Notes: generated by a model from the letters alone, not told the origin. A DNA stretch of 64,000 nt from CBDFGN01 sp965247065 (GCA_965247065.1 CBDFGN010000006.1:2542001-2606000); one strand, 5' to 3'. Shown: positions 45,922-55,480, numbered from the stretch's first letter. Made by a program: numbers and translations.

Positions 45922-46500
45922 GTGGCTTCACGATTTTTGGCCGGGATCTCAATATTTGTAGGTTTTATCTCGTGCACCGATGAAACGATTGTTGATCATA
46001 AACACTACAAGATACTCACTACTGCCAGTGAGATTCATCGCTATTTCAACATTCCCCTGGACACATCCAGAAATAGCGAAGAGGCGAGGATAAGAAGATT
46101 CATAGACGGTACCTATGAACTTAAATATTCTTATGATTTACAAGAGACGGATAAATTTTCACCGTTGTTTTATACCATAAAAGTGGAGAAACTCAGATCT
46201 GAGAAAGATGCAATAGACAACTTTGACCAGGCCAGATTGACTTTGAAGGGGGTTAACAAGGTGATCGGAGAAGATGTTAACCAAATTGATGGGATTGTCA
46301 CCATAGCAGATCAAAGCTATTATGCAGTAAGGACGAGAGATGAAAATCCGGTAGGCTTATTTCTGATTATCAGGTCGAAAGCAAGGACGTATACTATGAT
46401 CATGGCGGGATTGTATTCCAGTGACCACAGCCTGGTATTGGATTTAATCGTACCCAGGCTCGGTAATCTGTCGGAATTCCAATTGCAAGATTACGAATGA
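45922..46500 (+). CDS. Hypothetical lipoprotein
   Basis: 192 residues with a short signal 'MASRFLAGISIFVGFISC' (lipobox GFISC, Cys18). The mature region is mixed alpha/beta ('YELKYSYDLQETDKFSPLFY', 'VTIADQSYYAVRTRDENPVG', 'FLIIRSKARTYTMIMAGLYS') and resembles small envelope stress or binding proteins, but I cannot name a family. Stand-alone gene. Confidence 0.65.
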   Translation: MASRFLAGISIFVGFISCTDETIVDHKHYKILTTASEIHRYFNIPLDTSRNSEEARIRRFIDGTYELKYSYDLQETDKFSPLFYTIKVEKLRSEKDAIDNFDQARLTLKGVNKVIGEDVNQIDGIVTIADQSYYAVRTRDENPVGLFLIIRSKARTYTMIMAGLYSSDHSLVLDLIVPRLGNLSEFQLQDYE

Positions 46501-46600
46501 CGTAACAACGCTGGCCAGGCACTCATCCAACTTTTGCTCAGGCGAATTCCAGCCGGCAAAACAAGCGCCTCTTAAAGGGAGCAGTACAGCCACCTTTGAA

Positions 46601-46620
46601 CCGATCCATACCGATCCATA
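46601..46620 (+). repeat. 10-bp tandem duplication
   Basis: CCGATCCATA repeated perfectly (46601-46610, 46611-46620) in the convergent gap between a lipoprotein gene and a sulfatase. Confidence 0.85.
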
Positions 46621-46670
46621 ATAAGACTAAGTTATGGGCTTATCAGGCAGTCTTTCCAAAACGCTCCTCC

Positions 46671-48068
46671 TTATTCTCCAAAATGATCGGGCACCCACCA
46701 ATTATCCAATTCCACCTGTAACCTTTTGACCATTTCAGGGTGAGCTTCAGCCAAATTATTGAGCTCGCCCGGATCTTCGACTAGGTCAAACAATTCAATT
46801 TCCGCATTGGGCAAATTAGTAGTGTCCGGGGAAATAAGCTTCCAGGGGTAAGAAAGAGCCATCCTGTATTGCAAACTGCGAGTGGGATGCTCGGATTCTG
46901 CAATATCGTGAGCCAATGCCTCGGCGAATACAGTCTCCCTCCGCTTCAAAGCCTCGGGGTCCAGGAGATTAAGCCCCTGCAGATCGCCATCTGGAGGTAG
47001 GTCGCACGCAGCCAAAACGGTAGGGACGATATCAATACTGCTGACTAATGTCGTTGTATCGATACGAGGCTTGGTTTTGCCCGGCCACTTGAACATAAGC
47101 GGAGTTCGAATTCCCATGTCATACGGAGATCGCTTTGACCTGGGAGCGTACCCGTTCCCATCGGCTTGCTGGATCCATCCGTTGTCGCAAACATAAATCA
47201 CCATCGTCTCTTCAGATAGATCCTTGCGATCAAGGAATTGAAGAAGGGCTCCACAGGTCTGATCAAACCATTCGCACATGGCCCAATAGCGGGCGATGGT
47301 CGGGGTCGGAGCTCGTTCGAGGTACTTATCTTCTAATTCCCTGGGAGGCGTGTGCGGAGTGTGGGGAAGAAAGGGAGCGTACCAGATGAAGAAGGGCTTA
47401 TCTTGGGATTGGGCGTCGTCAATGAAATCGTAAATCGGTTGAAGTCCTTCCCTGCCGATGCTCAAGCCTTCATCTCCATGACGACCGCCTTTGAGGCCGT
47501 CACCGTGGGTCATGCCATTGCTGAATTGTCCGTCTTTCCAGGACCCCATCCACCACTTGCCGGTTTGCAGGGACTGGTAGCCCAATGGAGAGAGATATCC
47601 GGTGAGCAGTTTATTCTGCTTGAAATCGTCTATCATCTTCCGCGCATGAGGAATCCTGGCAGAGTTCCAATCCGAGGACCATCTTTCCCCATCAAACTCA
47701 AAATCCGGGTCGTTGCCGGTAATTCCGTGTTCATGAGGGTACAAACCAGTAATAATGCTTGCCAGGGAAGGACTACACAAAGGTGCCGCCACATAACCGC
47801 GTGTAAAAGTTAGAGACTGCTCCGCCAGGCGGTCGATATTTGGAGTTTCAATATGCGGATGACTCATGAAGCCATAATCCGACCAACCCTGGTCATCCGA
47901 AATGATCAAAAGAATGTTAGGAGGTTTAGGATCGTCGTGATCGGATGGGGGATTGCATCCAAAGGAACAAAGCAGGACAATGAGTATCGGATTAAACAAA
48001 TTATGTAATTGTAGAATCCTGTGTCTTCGGGGTACGTTAGTCATTGTGGCCACATTGGGTCTATTCAT
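46671..48068 (-). CDS. S1-family sulfatase lipoprotein, variant CxPSL active site
   Basis: 465 residues. Signal plus lipobox 'LLCSFGC' (acceptor about Cys38). Sulfatase fold marks: calcium ligands 'IISDDQGWSD' (about 56-65), active-site block 'PLCSPSLASIITGLYPHEHG' (Cys98), 'YVCDNGW' (second metal site) and 'LFDLVEDPGELNNLAE' C-terminal block. The formylglycine motif is normally C-x-P-x-R; here the arginine position is leucine, a substitution I recall in a subset of marine sulfatases. If maturation still occurs, it would need the formylglycine system elsewhere in the genome. Probably removes sulfate from an algal-type or host glycan, near a second sulfatase and an esterase. Confidence 0.87.
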   Translation of the reverse strand: MNRPNVATMTNVPRRHRILQLHNLFNPILIVLLCSFGCNPPSDHDDPKPPNILLIISDDQGWSDYGFMSHPHIETPNIDRLAEQSLTFTRGYVAAPLCSPSLASIITGLYPHEHGITGNDPDFEFDGERWSSDWNSARIPHARKMIDDFKQNKLLTGYLSPLGYQSLQTGKWWMGSWKDGQFSNGMTHGDGLKGGRHGDEGLSIGREGLQPIYDFIDDAQSQDKPFFIWYAPFLPHTPHTPPRELEDKYLERAPTPTIARYWAMCEWFDQTCGALLQFLDRKDLSEETMVIYVCDNGWIQQADGNGYAPRSKRSPYDMGIRTPLMFKWPGKTKPRIDTTTLVSSIDIVPTVLAACDLPPDGDLQGLNLLDPEALKRRETVFAEALAHDIAESEHPTRSLQYRMALSYPWKLISPDTTNLPNAEIELFDLVEDPGELNNLAEAHPEMVKRLQVELDNWWVPDHFGE

Positions 48069-48228
48069 GGATGAGTAACAATACCAGTGAGTAGATGCCG
48101 AATGCCCCGGCTATCATGAAACCCGACAAATATTCCGTTCTCATAAGTCATGGCTCCTCGGATTGATTTGATCTTCTTATAAAGGGCTCCCTTTGTTTTT
48201 GAGTCATCCACCTAATTGAAACTGCTTT

Positions 48229-49785
48229 CTACATTAGGATCTCCTTTCCCATCATAGTCGTTTCTTTTGGAAAAGGATACACCGGCCGTTCCATCACCGT
48301 TTGTTCCTCGACGGTCTTAGAGATGGTCACTCTTTTCGGGGCGTTACCCAACTCAACCCACTCCCGGACCAACTCCAACCAGTCCACCTCCCACGGCCCT
48401 GGTCCTCCAGCGCAGTGCATTACTCCGGGAAGTAAAAAAAGCCTCAGGTAATCATTTACCCCGCTATCTTCTTTTTGAACGGCATTATAATGTTCTATGG
48501 TCGCGAATGCCGAAAGCGCGTGATCATACCATCCGTGATAAATGATCATCTTACTTCCACGATCTCTGAACCCGCTGTAATCAGTTGAGGTAGCATCAAG
48601 GTAGGATGAGGCGTAGCTGGTGGTTGCCGAGAAATTAGAGTAATCATAAGTGCTATAGTCCCAGGCAGGATCCTGGAACACCAAATACTTGAACATTTCG
48701 GTGCCGAACGCAAACTGCAAGCTGAGAAAATTAAATTCCATGGTCCTTTCATTAGGACCGGTAATCCAGGTTTGCCATCCTCCCTGTTCATTTTCACCCC
48801 CATAAGGAAATCCGGGGTAAATGGTCTCTTGATTGACGACGACACCCGCATAGACCTTCTCAATCGCGTCTACCTGGCTCGAAGTGAAGCAATCATCTGA
48901 CTGCGAGTTTTTCGGACATTTGGGTAGTGAGTCAAATTCAAATTCGCAATCCCGGGGATCATTCAAGATCTGGTCCTGGATCCCATCCAGGGCATCACAC
49001 TGTTCCAGAACTTTTGTCTGAAGCAATTCCAATTTTGTCTGAAGCAATTCCAAATGGGATGTGGTGATGACTGGCTTATCCAGTATGGCCGGATTTGGAT
49101 ACACGGCCTGCGTATTCTGCACAAACTCAGCCCCAATCGCAGGCTAATTAAAGGCGGGAGCTCCGCACACAATGCCATCAAAATCTTCGGGATATCTCTG
49201 TGCCTCCACCATAGCCTGACCCCCTCCTCTGGAACAACCCACAAAGTAGCTGAATTCGGGTGGAGAGCAATAGTATTGCCTTATGATTTCCTGAGATGTT
49301 ACCGCCGTACGATGGACAGCCAAATGCCCAAAATTAACCTGTCTCTCCATATTATTAAGAGCCCAATCGGCCTTTATCCCGCTGCCCTGATGGCCTGTAT
49401 CCGTCCCGCCGGTAGCATAACCATCTGCTAGTTTTCCTGGATTGTACTGCATCGATCCGGCAAAACCGCCATTGCCACCCATTACATATCGCGCATTCCA
49501 AACCTCCGGAAGAAGTATCTCGAAACTTATCTCTTTGCCAATGGTGCCCACTATCTTACAATGCGGTACCGGCTGCTCCAGTTTCTCATTTTTTGCAATG
49601 ATTACATCCGGTACTGTAAGATCCTCAAGACCATCGCATGGAAGGCAAGGGCTTTTAGTTGTGTCGTCAGGCCCCTGTCCCCATGCCAGGAAACTAACAA
49701 ATAACCATCCAAATATTATTCCTTGTGTAATTAGCTTACCTGGCTTCAAAAAATGCAACCCTGATTTTTGTATGGAAAGTAGCAA
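48229..49785 (-). pseudogene. Tannase/feruloyl-esterase family hydrolase with in-frame TAG and 21-bp duplication
   Basis: 519 codons in one frame, stopped by TAG at 49146-49144 (codon 214). Signal region near 'LITQGIIFGWLFVSFLAWGQ'. Catalytic parts: nucleophile 'FVGCSRGGGQAMVEAQRYP' (Ser about 195), 'DGIVCGAPAFN' just before the stop, acid 'YHGWYDHALSAF', base 'LPGVMHCAGG'. In the family 'GAPAFN' is commonly followed by W, so TGG to TAG is inferred. A perfect 21-bp tandem duplication (49012-49053) adds an extra L-E-L-L-Q-T-K unit. The intact enzyme would release aromatic acids (ferulate, gallate) from plant or algal esters. Confidence 0.83.
49012..49053 (-). repeat. Perfect 21-bp in-frame tandem duplication in the tannase gene
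   Basis: Two identical 21-bp units (49012-49032, 49033-49053); translated as LELLQTK twice. In-frame, so it does not disrupt reading. Confidence 0.95.
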
Positions 49786-49994
49786 TTTCTATGTCTTGAC
49801 GCAAATAGAAACAAGAAATGGACCTTTGTGCATTGCCGGGACTCCTACATGCTAAATCTTGGTTCCGAAAGTATAATGGATAATTTGATCCTAATCTTTA
49901 GTACCCAAACGGTTGAAGATGGCAGGCCTCTAGTCGTAAATCAACAAACTCCAGGTTTAATCCTGACGCCGGGCCCTCTCCTAACTGATAACCA

Positions 49995-51419
49995 TTAATC
50001 ATAATCCAATCCCCTTTTACTGTTTTCAACTGAATTTATCCATCCCAATAACTCATTCTTCATCTGAGTCCCTATACCCTTTGTTGTTGGCAGAATGTTT
50101 TCCTTTTCGCTCATGTCATTTATCAAATCATATAGCTGAAAACTAATTCCCCCGTCGGTACTAATTAGTTTATATCTGTTGTTTACCCACGACATTTTTT
50201 CATTTTTATCGAAAAGAAAACCAATGGGCTTTTCCCGGGCACTCTGTGCTCCTGACAATAATGAAATCAGGCTTTCACCGTCTATGGGTCGGTCGTCAGG
50301 ATAATCTATGTCGAGGATTTCCAGAATTGATGGAAGATAGTCGCTTGTAACGGCCGGAAAGTCCATTCTGATTCCTTTCCTTATTTGATTTTTCCAAGTT
50401 ATGAAAGCGGGGACTCTTACCCCTCCTTCGTACAAGCTCCTCTTGCGCTCGCGAAACGGCCCCGACCTGCCGGGGGTGTCGATCTCAGGTCCATTGTCGC
50501 TACAGAACCAGATGATAGTCTTCTCTTCAATATTCAGCTCGGCAAGTTTACCCCATAATCTGCCTATTTGTTCGTCCAAGGCCGTAATGGTTCCAAAATA
50601 GATTTGTTGTTCCCAATCCATCGATCGATAATAATTACGATGAATACTGTCGGCAACAACCGGTAAGTGAGGCGTATGGAACCATATAGTTGTGAAGAAA
50701 GATTGGTTTTTTTCTACTGCCCTTTCAATAAATGGGATGACCCGGTCCATAATAATTCTTGAATCATCTCCTTCCAGATTGGTACTATCCCTTTCCTCCT
50801 CCCCTACCCAATAGGCAGTACCGTAGGGCTTTGCAGGTTGGTCAATATTTGCCGGCTGCCATCCAAACCGCAGGCTTTCACGCGCCCGAAACTCGGCCGG
50901 AAATACTAAAGGGTCATACGTTGGCACCTTGGATTCTGTGCAAAAATACTCATCATAACCATGCATGGACGGTAGGCTGTATTCTTGAATGTATTGATCC
51001 CTGCCGCCCCGGTTTCCATCTAAGGTGGACCTCGTAAGCGTTCCTAAATGCCATTTACCAAAATGGCCGGTAGAATAACCTACTCTCTGGAGGATTTCGG
51101 GTAGCGTCACTTCCTCATGCTTTATATGTCCTTGATTAGCATGAGGTATATTTATCCTAAGCGGATTCCTACCGGTAAGTACGCTGGCCCTGGTCGGTGA
51201 ACAAACCGGAGAGGCTGAATAAAAGCGGTCAAAGATTGTCCCTTGGGCAGCCAGGTCATCTAGGTGGGGAGTTACGACGTCTTCATTCCCGTTGAATCCG
51301 ACATCGCCCCATCCCAGGTCATCGGTCATGATTAGAATAATATTCGGTTCTTGAGCCTCTGCCGGCCACATATAGATTCCCGTTAGCAATGCCACTCCCA
51401 GTTTTCTTAAATCAGTCAT
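49995..51419 (-). CDS. S1-family sulfatase, canonical CxPxR
   Basis: 474 residues with signal peptide 'MTDLRKLGVALLTGIYMWPA' (cleavage near EAQ). Seen: 'LIMTDDLGWGDVGFNG' (metal Asp pair), 'PVCSPTRASVLTGRNPLRIN' with formylglycine Cys73 and the full C-x-P-x-R, 'YSTGHFGKWHLG' (Lys/His catalytic block), 'WFCSDNGPE' (metal). Likely arylsulfatase A-like enzyme acting on sulfated polysaccharide in the periplasm. It and the neighbouring esterase and second sulfatase lie on the same strand but with 160-210 bp gaps, so separate promoters are possible. Confidence 0.94.
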   Translation of the reverse strand: MTDLRKLGVALLTGIYMWPAEAQEPNIILIMTDDLGWGDVGFNGNEDVVTPHLDDLAAQGTIFDRFYSASPVCSPTRASVLTGRNPLRINIPHANQGHIKHEEVTLPEILQRVGYSTGHFGKWHLGTLTRSTLDGNRGGRDQYIQEYSLPSMHGYDEYFCTESKVPTYDPLVFPAEFRARESLRFGWQPANIDQPAKPYGTAYWVGEEERDSTNLEGDDSRIIMDRVIPFIERAVEKNQSFFTTIWFHTPHLPVVADSIHRNYYRSMDWEQQIYFGTITALDEQIGRLWGKLAELNIEEKTIIWFCSDNGPEIDTPGRSGPFRERKRSLYEGGVRVPAFITWKNQIRKGIRMDFPAVTSDYLPSILEILDIDYPDDRPIDGESLISLLSGAQSAREKPIGFLFDKNEKMSWVNNRYKLISTDGGISFQLYDLINDMSEKENILPTTKGIGTQMKNELLGWINSVENSKRGLDYD

Positions 51420-51568
51420 TTATTTGTACTGCCGCCGTTTCAATCACCGGTTTTTTTCACCAATCTAGGAATACTAACCCGGATATACCTGGCTGAATGT
51501 TTTTTAGAATTAACAAATGAATTGATATAAGGGCTGAAAAGTAAAACGTCCGTTAACCTCCACCTCGA

Positions 51569-51599
51569 TTTGCAGCCGGATACAGAAATATTTACTTTG
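51569..51599 (+). promoter_or_regulatory. Probable promoter of the DinB-fold lipoprotein gene
   Basis: TTTG (51569-51572), 19 bp, then TTACTTTG (51592-51599), one mismatch to TAnnTTTG, 44 bp before ATG 51643. Confidence 0.4.
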
Positions 51600-51642
51600 C
51601 GCCATGAACAATTATCGCCACATTATCAAGATGACTTTTTAG

Positions 51643-52344
51643 ATGTCACCTATTAAGATCAGCTTTAAGAATTTAGGTGCCGCATTAGTTGTAGTCTCCG
51701 CTTTGAGCCATAGCTGCACCGAAGAGAAACAACCGGATGCAACGCCCGACACAGGGTCTATAACGAAATTATGGCAGGAAGAAAACAGAGATTTTTTGAT
51801 CAACGGACTGAAAAGAACTAAAACCGAATTAATAAATGAGATTAAGGATTTAGGAGAGGCACAATGGAATTTTAAGGAAAATGAATGGAGGTGGTCCATA
51901 AGCGAAATCGTCGAGCATTTGGAGGTGCAGGATGAATTATACTTCAGGGAAATCTTCTTAACCACAAAAACGCCTCAATCTATGAAGTACATAGAGGTCG
52001 TGAAAGGTAAAGATGAGGAGTTTCTAAAGTACTCTACAGATACGATACCAGGGAAGACGAGTTGGTATTTAGAGCCCATCGGGAAATTCTGTTCAAAAGA
52101 TAAATCCGAAGAGGCTTTCTTAAGGACTAGGGATAATCTGATCCGATTTGTGAAGGATACTGACTTGGACTTAAGAAGATTCTTTACCTTCAGAAAGTAC
52201 GTTGACGACGGAGGCTTGTCCGAGGTTAGATTGTGGGACCTAAGAGACTTACATCAATTATTATTGACTACAATCGCTCATACTGACAGGCACCTTATCC
52301 AGATGAGGAAAGTAAAACTTCATCCGGATTATCCTCAAGAGTAA
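51643..52344 (+). CDS. DinB-fold lipoprotein
   Basis: 233 residues. Signal and lipobox 'VVVSALSHSC' (Cys about 24). The mature protein is a four-helix DinB/YfiT-like bundle: 'LKRTKTELINEIKDLGEAQW', 'WRWSISEIVEHLEVQDELYF' (metal His), 'HTDRHLIQMRKVKLHPDY' (second and third His). These proteins bind a metal and include bacillithiol and mycothiol transferases; an exported lipoprotein version is unusual but seen in Bacteroidota. The stop codon lies in an imperfect tandem duplication (52337-52375). Confidence 0.82.
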   Translation: MSPIKISFKNLGAALVVVSALSHSCTEEKQPDATPDTGSITKLWQEENRDFLINGLKRTKTELINEIKDLGEAQWNFKENEWRWSISEIVEHLEVQDELYFREIFLTTKTPQSMKYIEVVKGKDEEFLKYSTDTIPGKTSWYLEPIGKFCSKDKSEEAFLRTRDNLIRFVKDTDLDLRRFFTFRKYVDDGGLSEVRLWDLRDLHQLLLTTIAHTDRHLIQMRKVKLHPDYPQE

Positions 52345-52375
52345 GGCGGGGTGCTAAAAGAGTAAGGCGGTGCTA
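52337..52375 (+). repeat. Imperfect ~20-bp tandem duplication over a stop codon
   Basis: AAGAGTAAGGCGGGGTGCTA (52337-52356) and AAGAGTAAGGCGGTGCTA (52358-52375). The TAA of the DinB-fold gene is in the first copy. Confidence 0.8.
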
Positions 52376-52519
52376 ATTATAAAGTTGATGTAGGGGCCAA
52401 CTGCTAATTCCGTTTCATGCAATGGTCCATGGAACGGTGTTAAACACCGCTGCAGTTCGACCTTCCGGCTTGACAAGACTAAGATGTCGGTAAACACCCA
52501 ATCTTGAAATCGAGTAGAG

Positions 52520-53564
52520 TAAAGTAACGTGAGTTCGATATAAAATAGAGTAGTTTATTGATAGAAAAAAGGCAGAAAATTAGTATATTAAGTCATTGAC
52601 AATCAACAAAATAACTAATATTTCTGCCTATGTTAACTGCTACTAAAATTACTGAAATTTTTTGTTCCATTGACGATTTTTGTCTGGATTTTGTCCCAAA
52701 ATTGGAAAAAAGATTGCTGGGAAGTAAAAAGCGCAACAAACCTGGTAAGCTTTCTTTATCCGAAGTAATGACTATACAGGTCTTGTTCCAGATCTCAGGA
52801 TATCGAAATTTCAAGACCTTTTACAACACATACGTTTGTGGCCACTTGCGCTCCTTCTTTCCTGATGTGGTAAGCTATAACCGAATGGTAGAACTTTGTA
52901 GTGGAAGTCTTCTGCCAATGGCTATTTATCTGAAAACACAAGGGACTGGACAGTGTACAGGTATAAGTTTTATAGACAGCACTCCGTTAAGGGTCTGTCA
53001 TAACAGACGGATCCATAACCATAAAGTATTTGAAGGGTTAGCTAAAAGAGGCCATTGTTCCATCGGATGGTTCTACGGGTTTAAGCTCCATCTTATCACT
53101 GCTGATACGGGTGAAATCATCGATTTTATGCTCACACCGGGCAATGTGGATGACAGAAAGCCTCTTAAAATTGAACGGTTTATTAAGAAATTATTCGGAA
53201 AGCTCTTTGGTGATAAAGGCTACATCAGTAAGGAACTTTTTAAAAATCTGTTCTTCCGCGGAGTCCATCTGATAACCAAACTCAAACGCAATATGAAGTC
53301 CTCATCCTTAACCCCCATCATGGATGCTATAATGCTCCGTAAAAGGGCTATTTGTGAGACTATCATTGATCAACTTAAAAACATCTTCCAGATTGAACAC
53401 TCCAGGCACAGGAGCCCAACTAATTTCCTTACCAACCTTTTCTCGGCTTTAATCGCTTACAACTTTTGCGAAAAAAAGCCCTCAATCAAATTGAACTACC
53501 AGGACACCGGTCAACTCTTTCTCGCTCTTTAATCATTCCTTATTGTCGAACTCACGTTAAAGTA
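52520..53564 (+). mobile_element. IS982-family insertion sequence with 7-bp target duplication
   Basis: Element 52527-53557 (1031 bp). Terminal inverted repeats ACGTGAGTTCGA at the left and the complement TCGAACTCACGT at the right. Flanking direct repeats TAAAGTA (52520-52526 and 53558-53564). One transposase gene inside. The insertion lies in domain VI of the group II intron. Confidence 0.92.
52630..53532 (+). CDS. IS982-family transposase
   Basis: 300 residues, full length for the family (about 290-310). DDE triad: 'GISFIDSTPLRVCHNRR' (first Asp, about 116), 'LFGDKGYISKELF' (second Asp, about 195), 'RAICETIIDQLKNIF' (Glu about 245). 'PDVVSYNRMVE' is the usual N-terminal DNA-binding helix end. 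The frame is intact, so the element may be mobile. Confidence 0.94.
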   Translation: MLTATKITEIFCSIDDFCLDFVPKLEKRLLGSKKRNKPGKLSLSEVMTIQVLFQISGYRNFKTFYNTYVCGHLRSFFPDVVSYNRMVELCSGSLLPMAIYLKTQGTGQCTGISFIDSTPLRVCHNRRIHNHKVFEGLAKRGHCSIGWFYGFKLHLITADTGEIIDFMLTPGNVDDRKPLKIERFIKKLFGKLFGDKGYISKELFKNLFFRGVHLITKLKRNMKSSSLTPIMDAIMLRKRAICETIIDQLKNIFQIEHSRHRSPTNFLTNLFSALIAYNFCEKKPSIKLNYQDTGQLFLAL

Positions 53565-53623
53565 AAGAAACTTTTAAACCTGCGGCAATCTACAAAGGAG
53601 ATTCTTTACTTTAACCCTCACAC

Positions 53624-53658
53624 ACCACCGGACGTACGGTTCACGTATCACGGCGGTT
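53624..53658 (-). ncRNA. Group II intron domain V
   Basis: 35-nt hairpin: AACCGCCGTGATACGT then GAACCGTACGTCCGGTGGT, with outer pairing ACCGCCG/CGGTGGT and inner CGT/ACG, a C-G-C type catalytic triad possible. Overlaps the last codons of the reverse transcriptase. Confidence 0.7.
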
Positions 53659-55086
53659 CTTAGTGTTAATCAATAGATGATACCGACTGTGTTCATGCTG
53701 CAATGTCACGAGACCAATTCGGTCAAAATAACCTGTGGGATAGGCAAAATTCATGTGCCTTGCCCCACTATTCCACCACGCACCGCGCTGGTTAAAGGAT
53801 GATTGGATAGCGGTTTCCTCTGGAAGCCCTCTGCCAATCAAAGTTTGCGCACGTGTCCAGGAACGTTTCATCTGACGCCATTTTATCTTTCGTAAATGTC
53901 GCCTGATCCAGCTGTCCAGTTCATTGCTGAAACCTTTTGTCTCGCTTCCTGAAAAGTAGATAATCCAGCCTTTCAGTAGTGGATTAAGGTCGTCGGCTAT
54001 GAACTTTCCTAGGTTCCGTCCCTTTCCCTGACGAAACTTCTCCTTTAACTTCCCTTTTAGCCTTTTAATACTTTCCCGTGATACCCGAAGCTTTGTTTCC
54101 TTGTGGGAGGTAAAGCTGTATCCCAGAAAGTTACGGTTCCAAGGGCGGTCAATGGCACTCTTGGTTTTATTGACTTTCAGCTTCAGCTTTACTTCAATAA
54201 ATCCTGTCAGGTTGTCCATCACACGTTCTGCCGTCCGTTTACTCCCTACGTATATCTGGAAGTCGTCGGCATAGCGAACGAACCGGTGTCCCCTCTTTTC
54301 CAGTTCTTGATCCAACTCATCTAAAACTATGTTGGACAGCAATGGGGAGAGAGGACTCCCCTGTGGTGTGCCTTTGGTTCGGCGCTCTTCTATCCCATTC
54401 ATCATCATGCCACTTCTAAGATACCTGTCGATCAGATGGATGACGCGTCGATCCTTGATCTCCTTACGTAGCTTCGATTGTAGCCTTTCATGATTTACTT
54501 CGTCGAAGAATTTGCTCAAGTCCATGTCTATGACCCAACGTTTCCCTGATTGGATATGGATTTTCGATTGTTGAACGGCTTGCAACGTGCTGCGCCTTTC
54601 TCGAAAACCATAGCTCCACTTCGAAAAGCCCCGGTCATATAGCGGGCTTAATATTTGGTGGATGCCCTGTTGGATTAAGCGATCTATTACCGTGGGTATG
54701 CCCAGTATCCGTTCTCCGCCTCCTGGCTTGGGAATCGTTACTTTCTTTACCGGTAAGGGATAATAGTCGCCATTCAACAAGGTGGCTTTGACATGTGACC
54801 AGTTGCTATGCAGATAGGCTTTTAACTCTGATATGCGCAGGCCATCTACTCCTGCTACACCTTTGTTCTTAACCACTCTTTTGTAAGCCCTGGTCATGTT
54901 CTCCCGACTAACTATTTGCTCCATGAGCTTAATCGGCTCCTGACTCTTGTCTTTACTGTTCCCCGTCTGGTTTGTCGCACTCATTCGGCTATCTCTTGTT
55001 TTCCGAACAATACTTCCTCGATTAGCTTGATCCATCTCAGGATCAACTTCTGCCACTCCAGCCCCGTACGTTAACAATAAATCCAT
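53641..55086 (-). CDS. ltrA: Group II intron reverse transcriptase/maturase
   Basis: 481 residues as an open frame; the N-terminal ~35 residues (upstream of 'MSATNQTG') may be untranslated domain IV. RT blocks: 'NKGVAGVDGLRISELKAYL', 'GGERILGIPTVIDRLIQQG', 'VIDMDLSKFFDEVNHERL' (first catalytic Asp pair), 'GTPQGSPLSPLLSNIVLDEL' and 'FVRYADDFQIYV' (Y-A-D-D). The C-terminal maturase X region is 'LNPLLKGWIIYFSGSE...' and 'RQMKRSWTRAQTLIGRGLP'. No HNH endonuclease, as in class IIC. The stop falls within domain V, a feature of many compact introns. It promotes splicing and target-primed insertion. Confidence 0.95.
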   Translation of the reverse strand: MDLLLTYGAGVAEVDPEMDQANRGSIVRKTRDSRMSATNQTGNSKDKSQEPIKLMEQIVSRENMTRAYKRVVKNKGVAGVDGLRISELKAYLHSNWSHVKATLLNGDYYPLPVKKVTIPKPGGGERILGIPTVIDRLIQQGIHQILSPLYDRGFSKWSYGFRERRSTLQAVQQSKIHIQSGKRWVIDMDLSKFFDEVNHERLQSKLRKEIKDRRVIHLIDRYLRSGMMMNGIEERRTKGTPQGSPLSPLLSNIVLDELDQELEKRGHRFVRYADDFQIYVGSKRTAERVMDNLTGFIEVKLKLKVNKTKSAIDRPWNRNFLGYSFTSHKETKLRVSRESIKRLKGKLKEKFRQGKGRNLGKFIADDLNPLLKGWIIYFSGSETKGFSNELDSWIRRHLRKIKWRQMKRSWTRAQTLIGRGLPEETAIQSSFNQRGAWWNSGARHMNFAYPTGYFDRIGLVTLQHEHSRYHLLINTKNRRDT

Positions 55087-55453
55087 AAGTCTTAATACTA
55101 AGTTCTGCCCTTCGTCCAGATAGTTAGCTGGACTACTATGGCTGCTGCTGACTTCTCGGGGAGGGTGCCCCCCCGAGATCTCCCCGGGTAATGCGCAAAT
55201 ACCTTCACACTTATACCTGCTGCATCTACATACCTACTTTCCATATAAGCATAGGGCTTTAGAGATAATGGCCTCCTCACCCAATAGGCATGCCTAATAT
55301 GCAGTTCCTGTTCGTCAGGTCAGTGCTTTGCCTTCAGCTTCTTTCAGCAAATACCTCACGATAGTGACCTTGCCGTTCAGCTAATACTTCCCCTTATCGG
55401 GCGTATAGAGGACTTTCACCTCCAAGTATTTGCGCCCTGCCGGGCGCACCATT

Positions 55454-55480
55454 AAAAAAAGCCCATCTGGACGGGCTTTT
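55454..55480 (-). terminator. Rho-independent terminator of cold-shock gene 2 and intron target
   Basis: Minus strand: AAAGCCC-GTCCAGAT-GGGCTTT followed by a run of T, 30 bp beyond the csp stop at 55510. The group II intron begins 4-5 bp after the T run. Confidence 0.88.

Larger units (their letters stand above)
52509..55449 (-). mobile_element. Group II intron (probable class IIC) interrupted by IS982
   Basis: On the minus strand it begins GTGCGCCCG at 55449, the consensus GUGYG 5' end with a domain-I stem (CGCCCGGCAGGGCG) and a GGAGGTGAAAGTCCTC element. A reverse transcriptase/maturase without HNH domain is encoded inside. Domain V is recognisable at 53658-53624 (ACCGCCGT...ACGTCCGGTGGT). 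Domain VI starts near 53620 and its 3' strand, TACTTTACTCTACTCGAT (52526-52509), lies on the far side of the IS982. Without IS982 and its duplication the intron would be about 1.9 kb. It sits directly behind a csp terminator on the same strand, the target type of class IIC introns. Confidence 0.85.

Noticed and set aside
55098..55280. Minus-strand 60-codon frame
   Set aside because: Lies in structured domains I-III of the group II intron.
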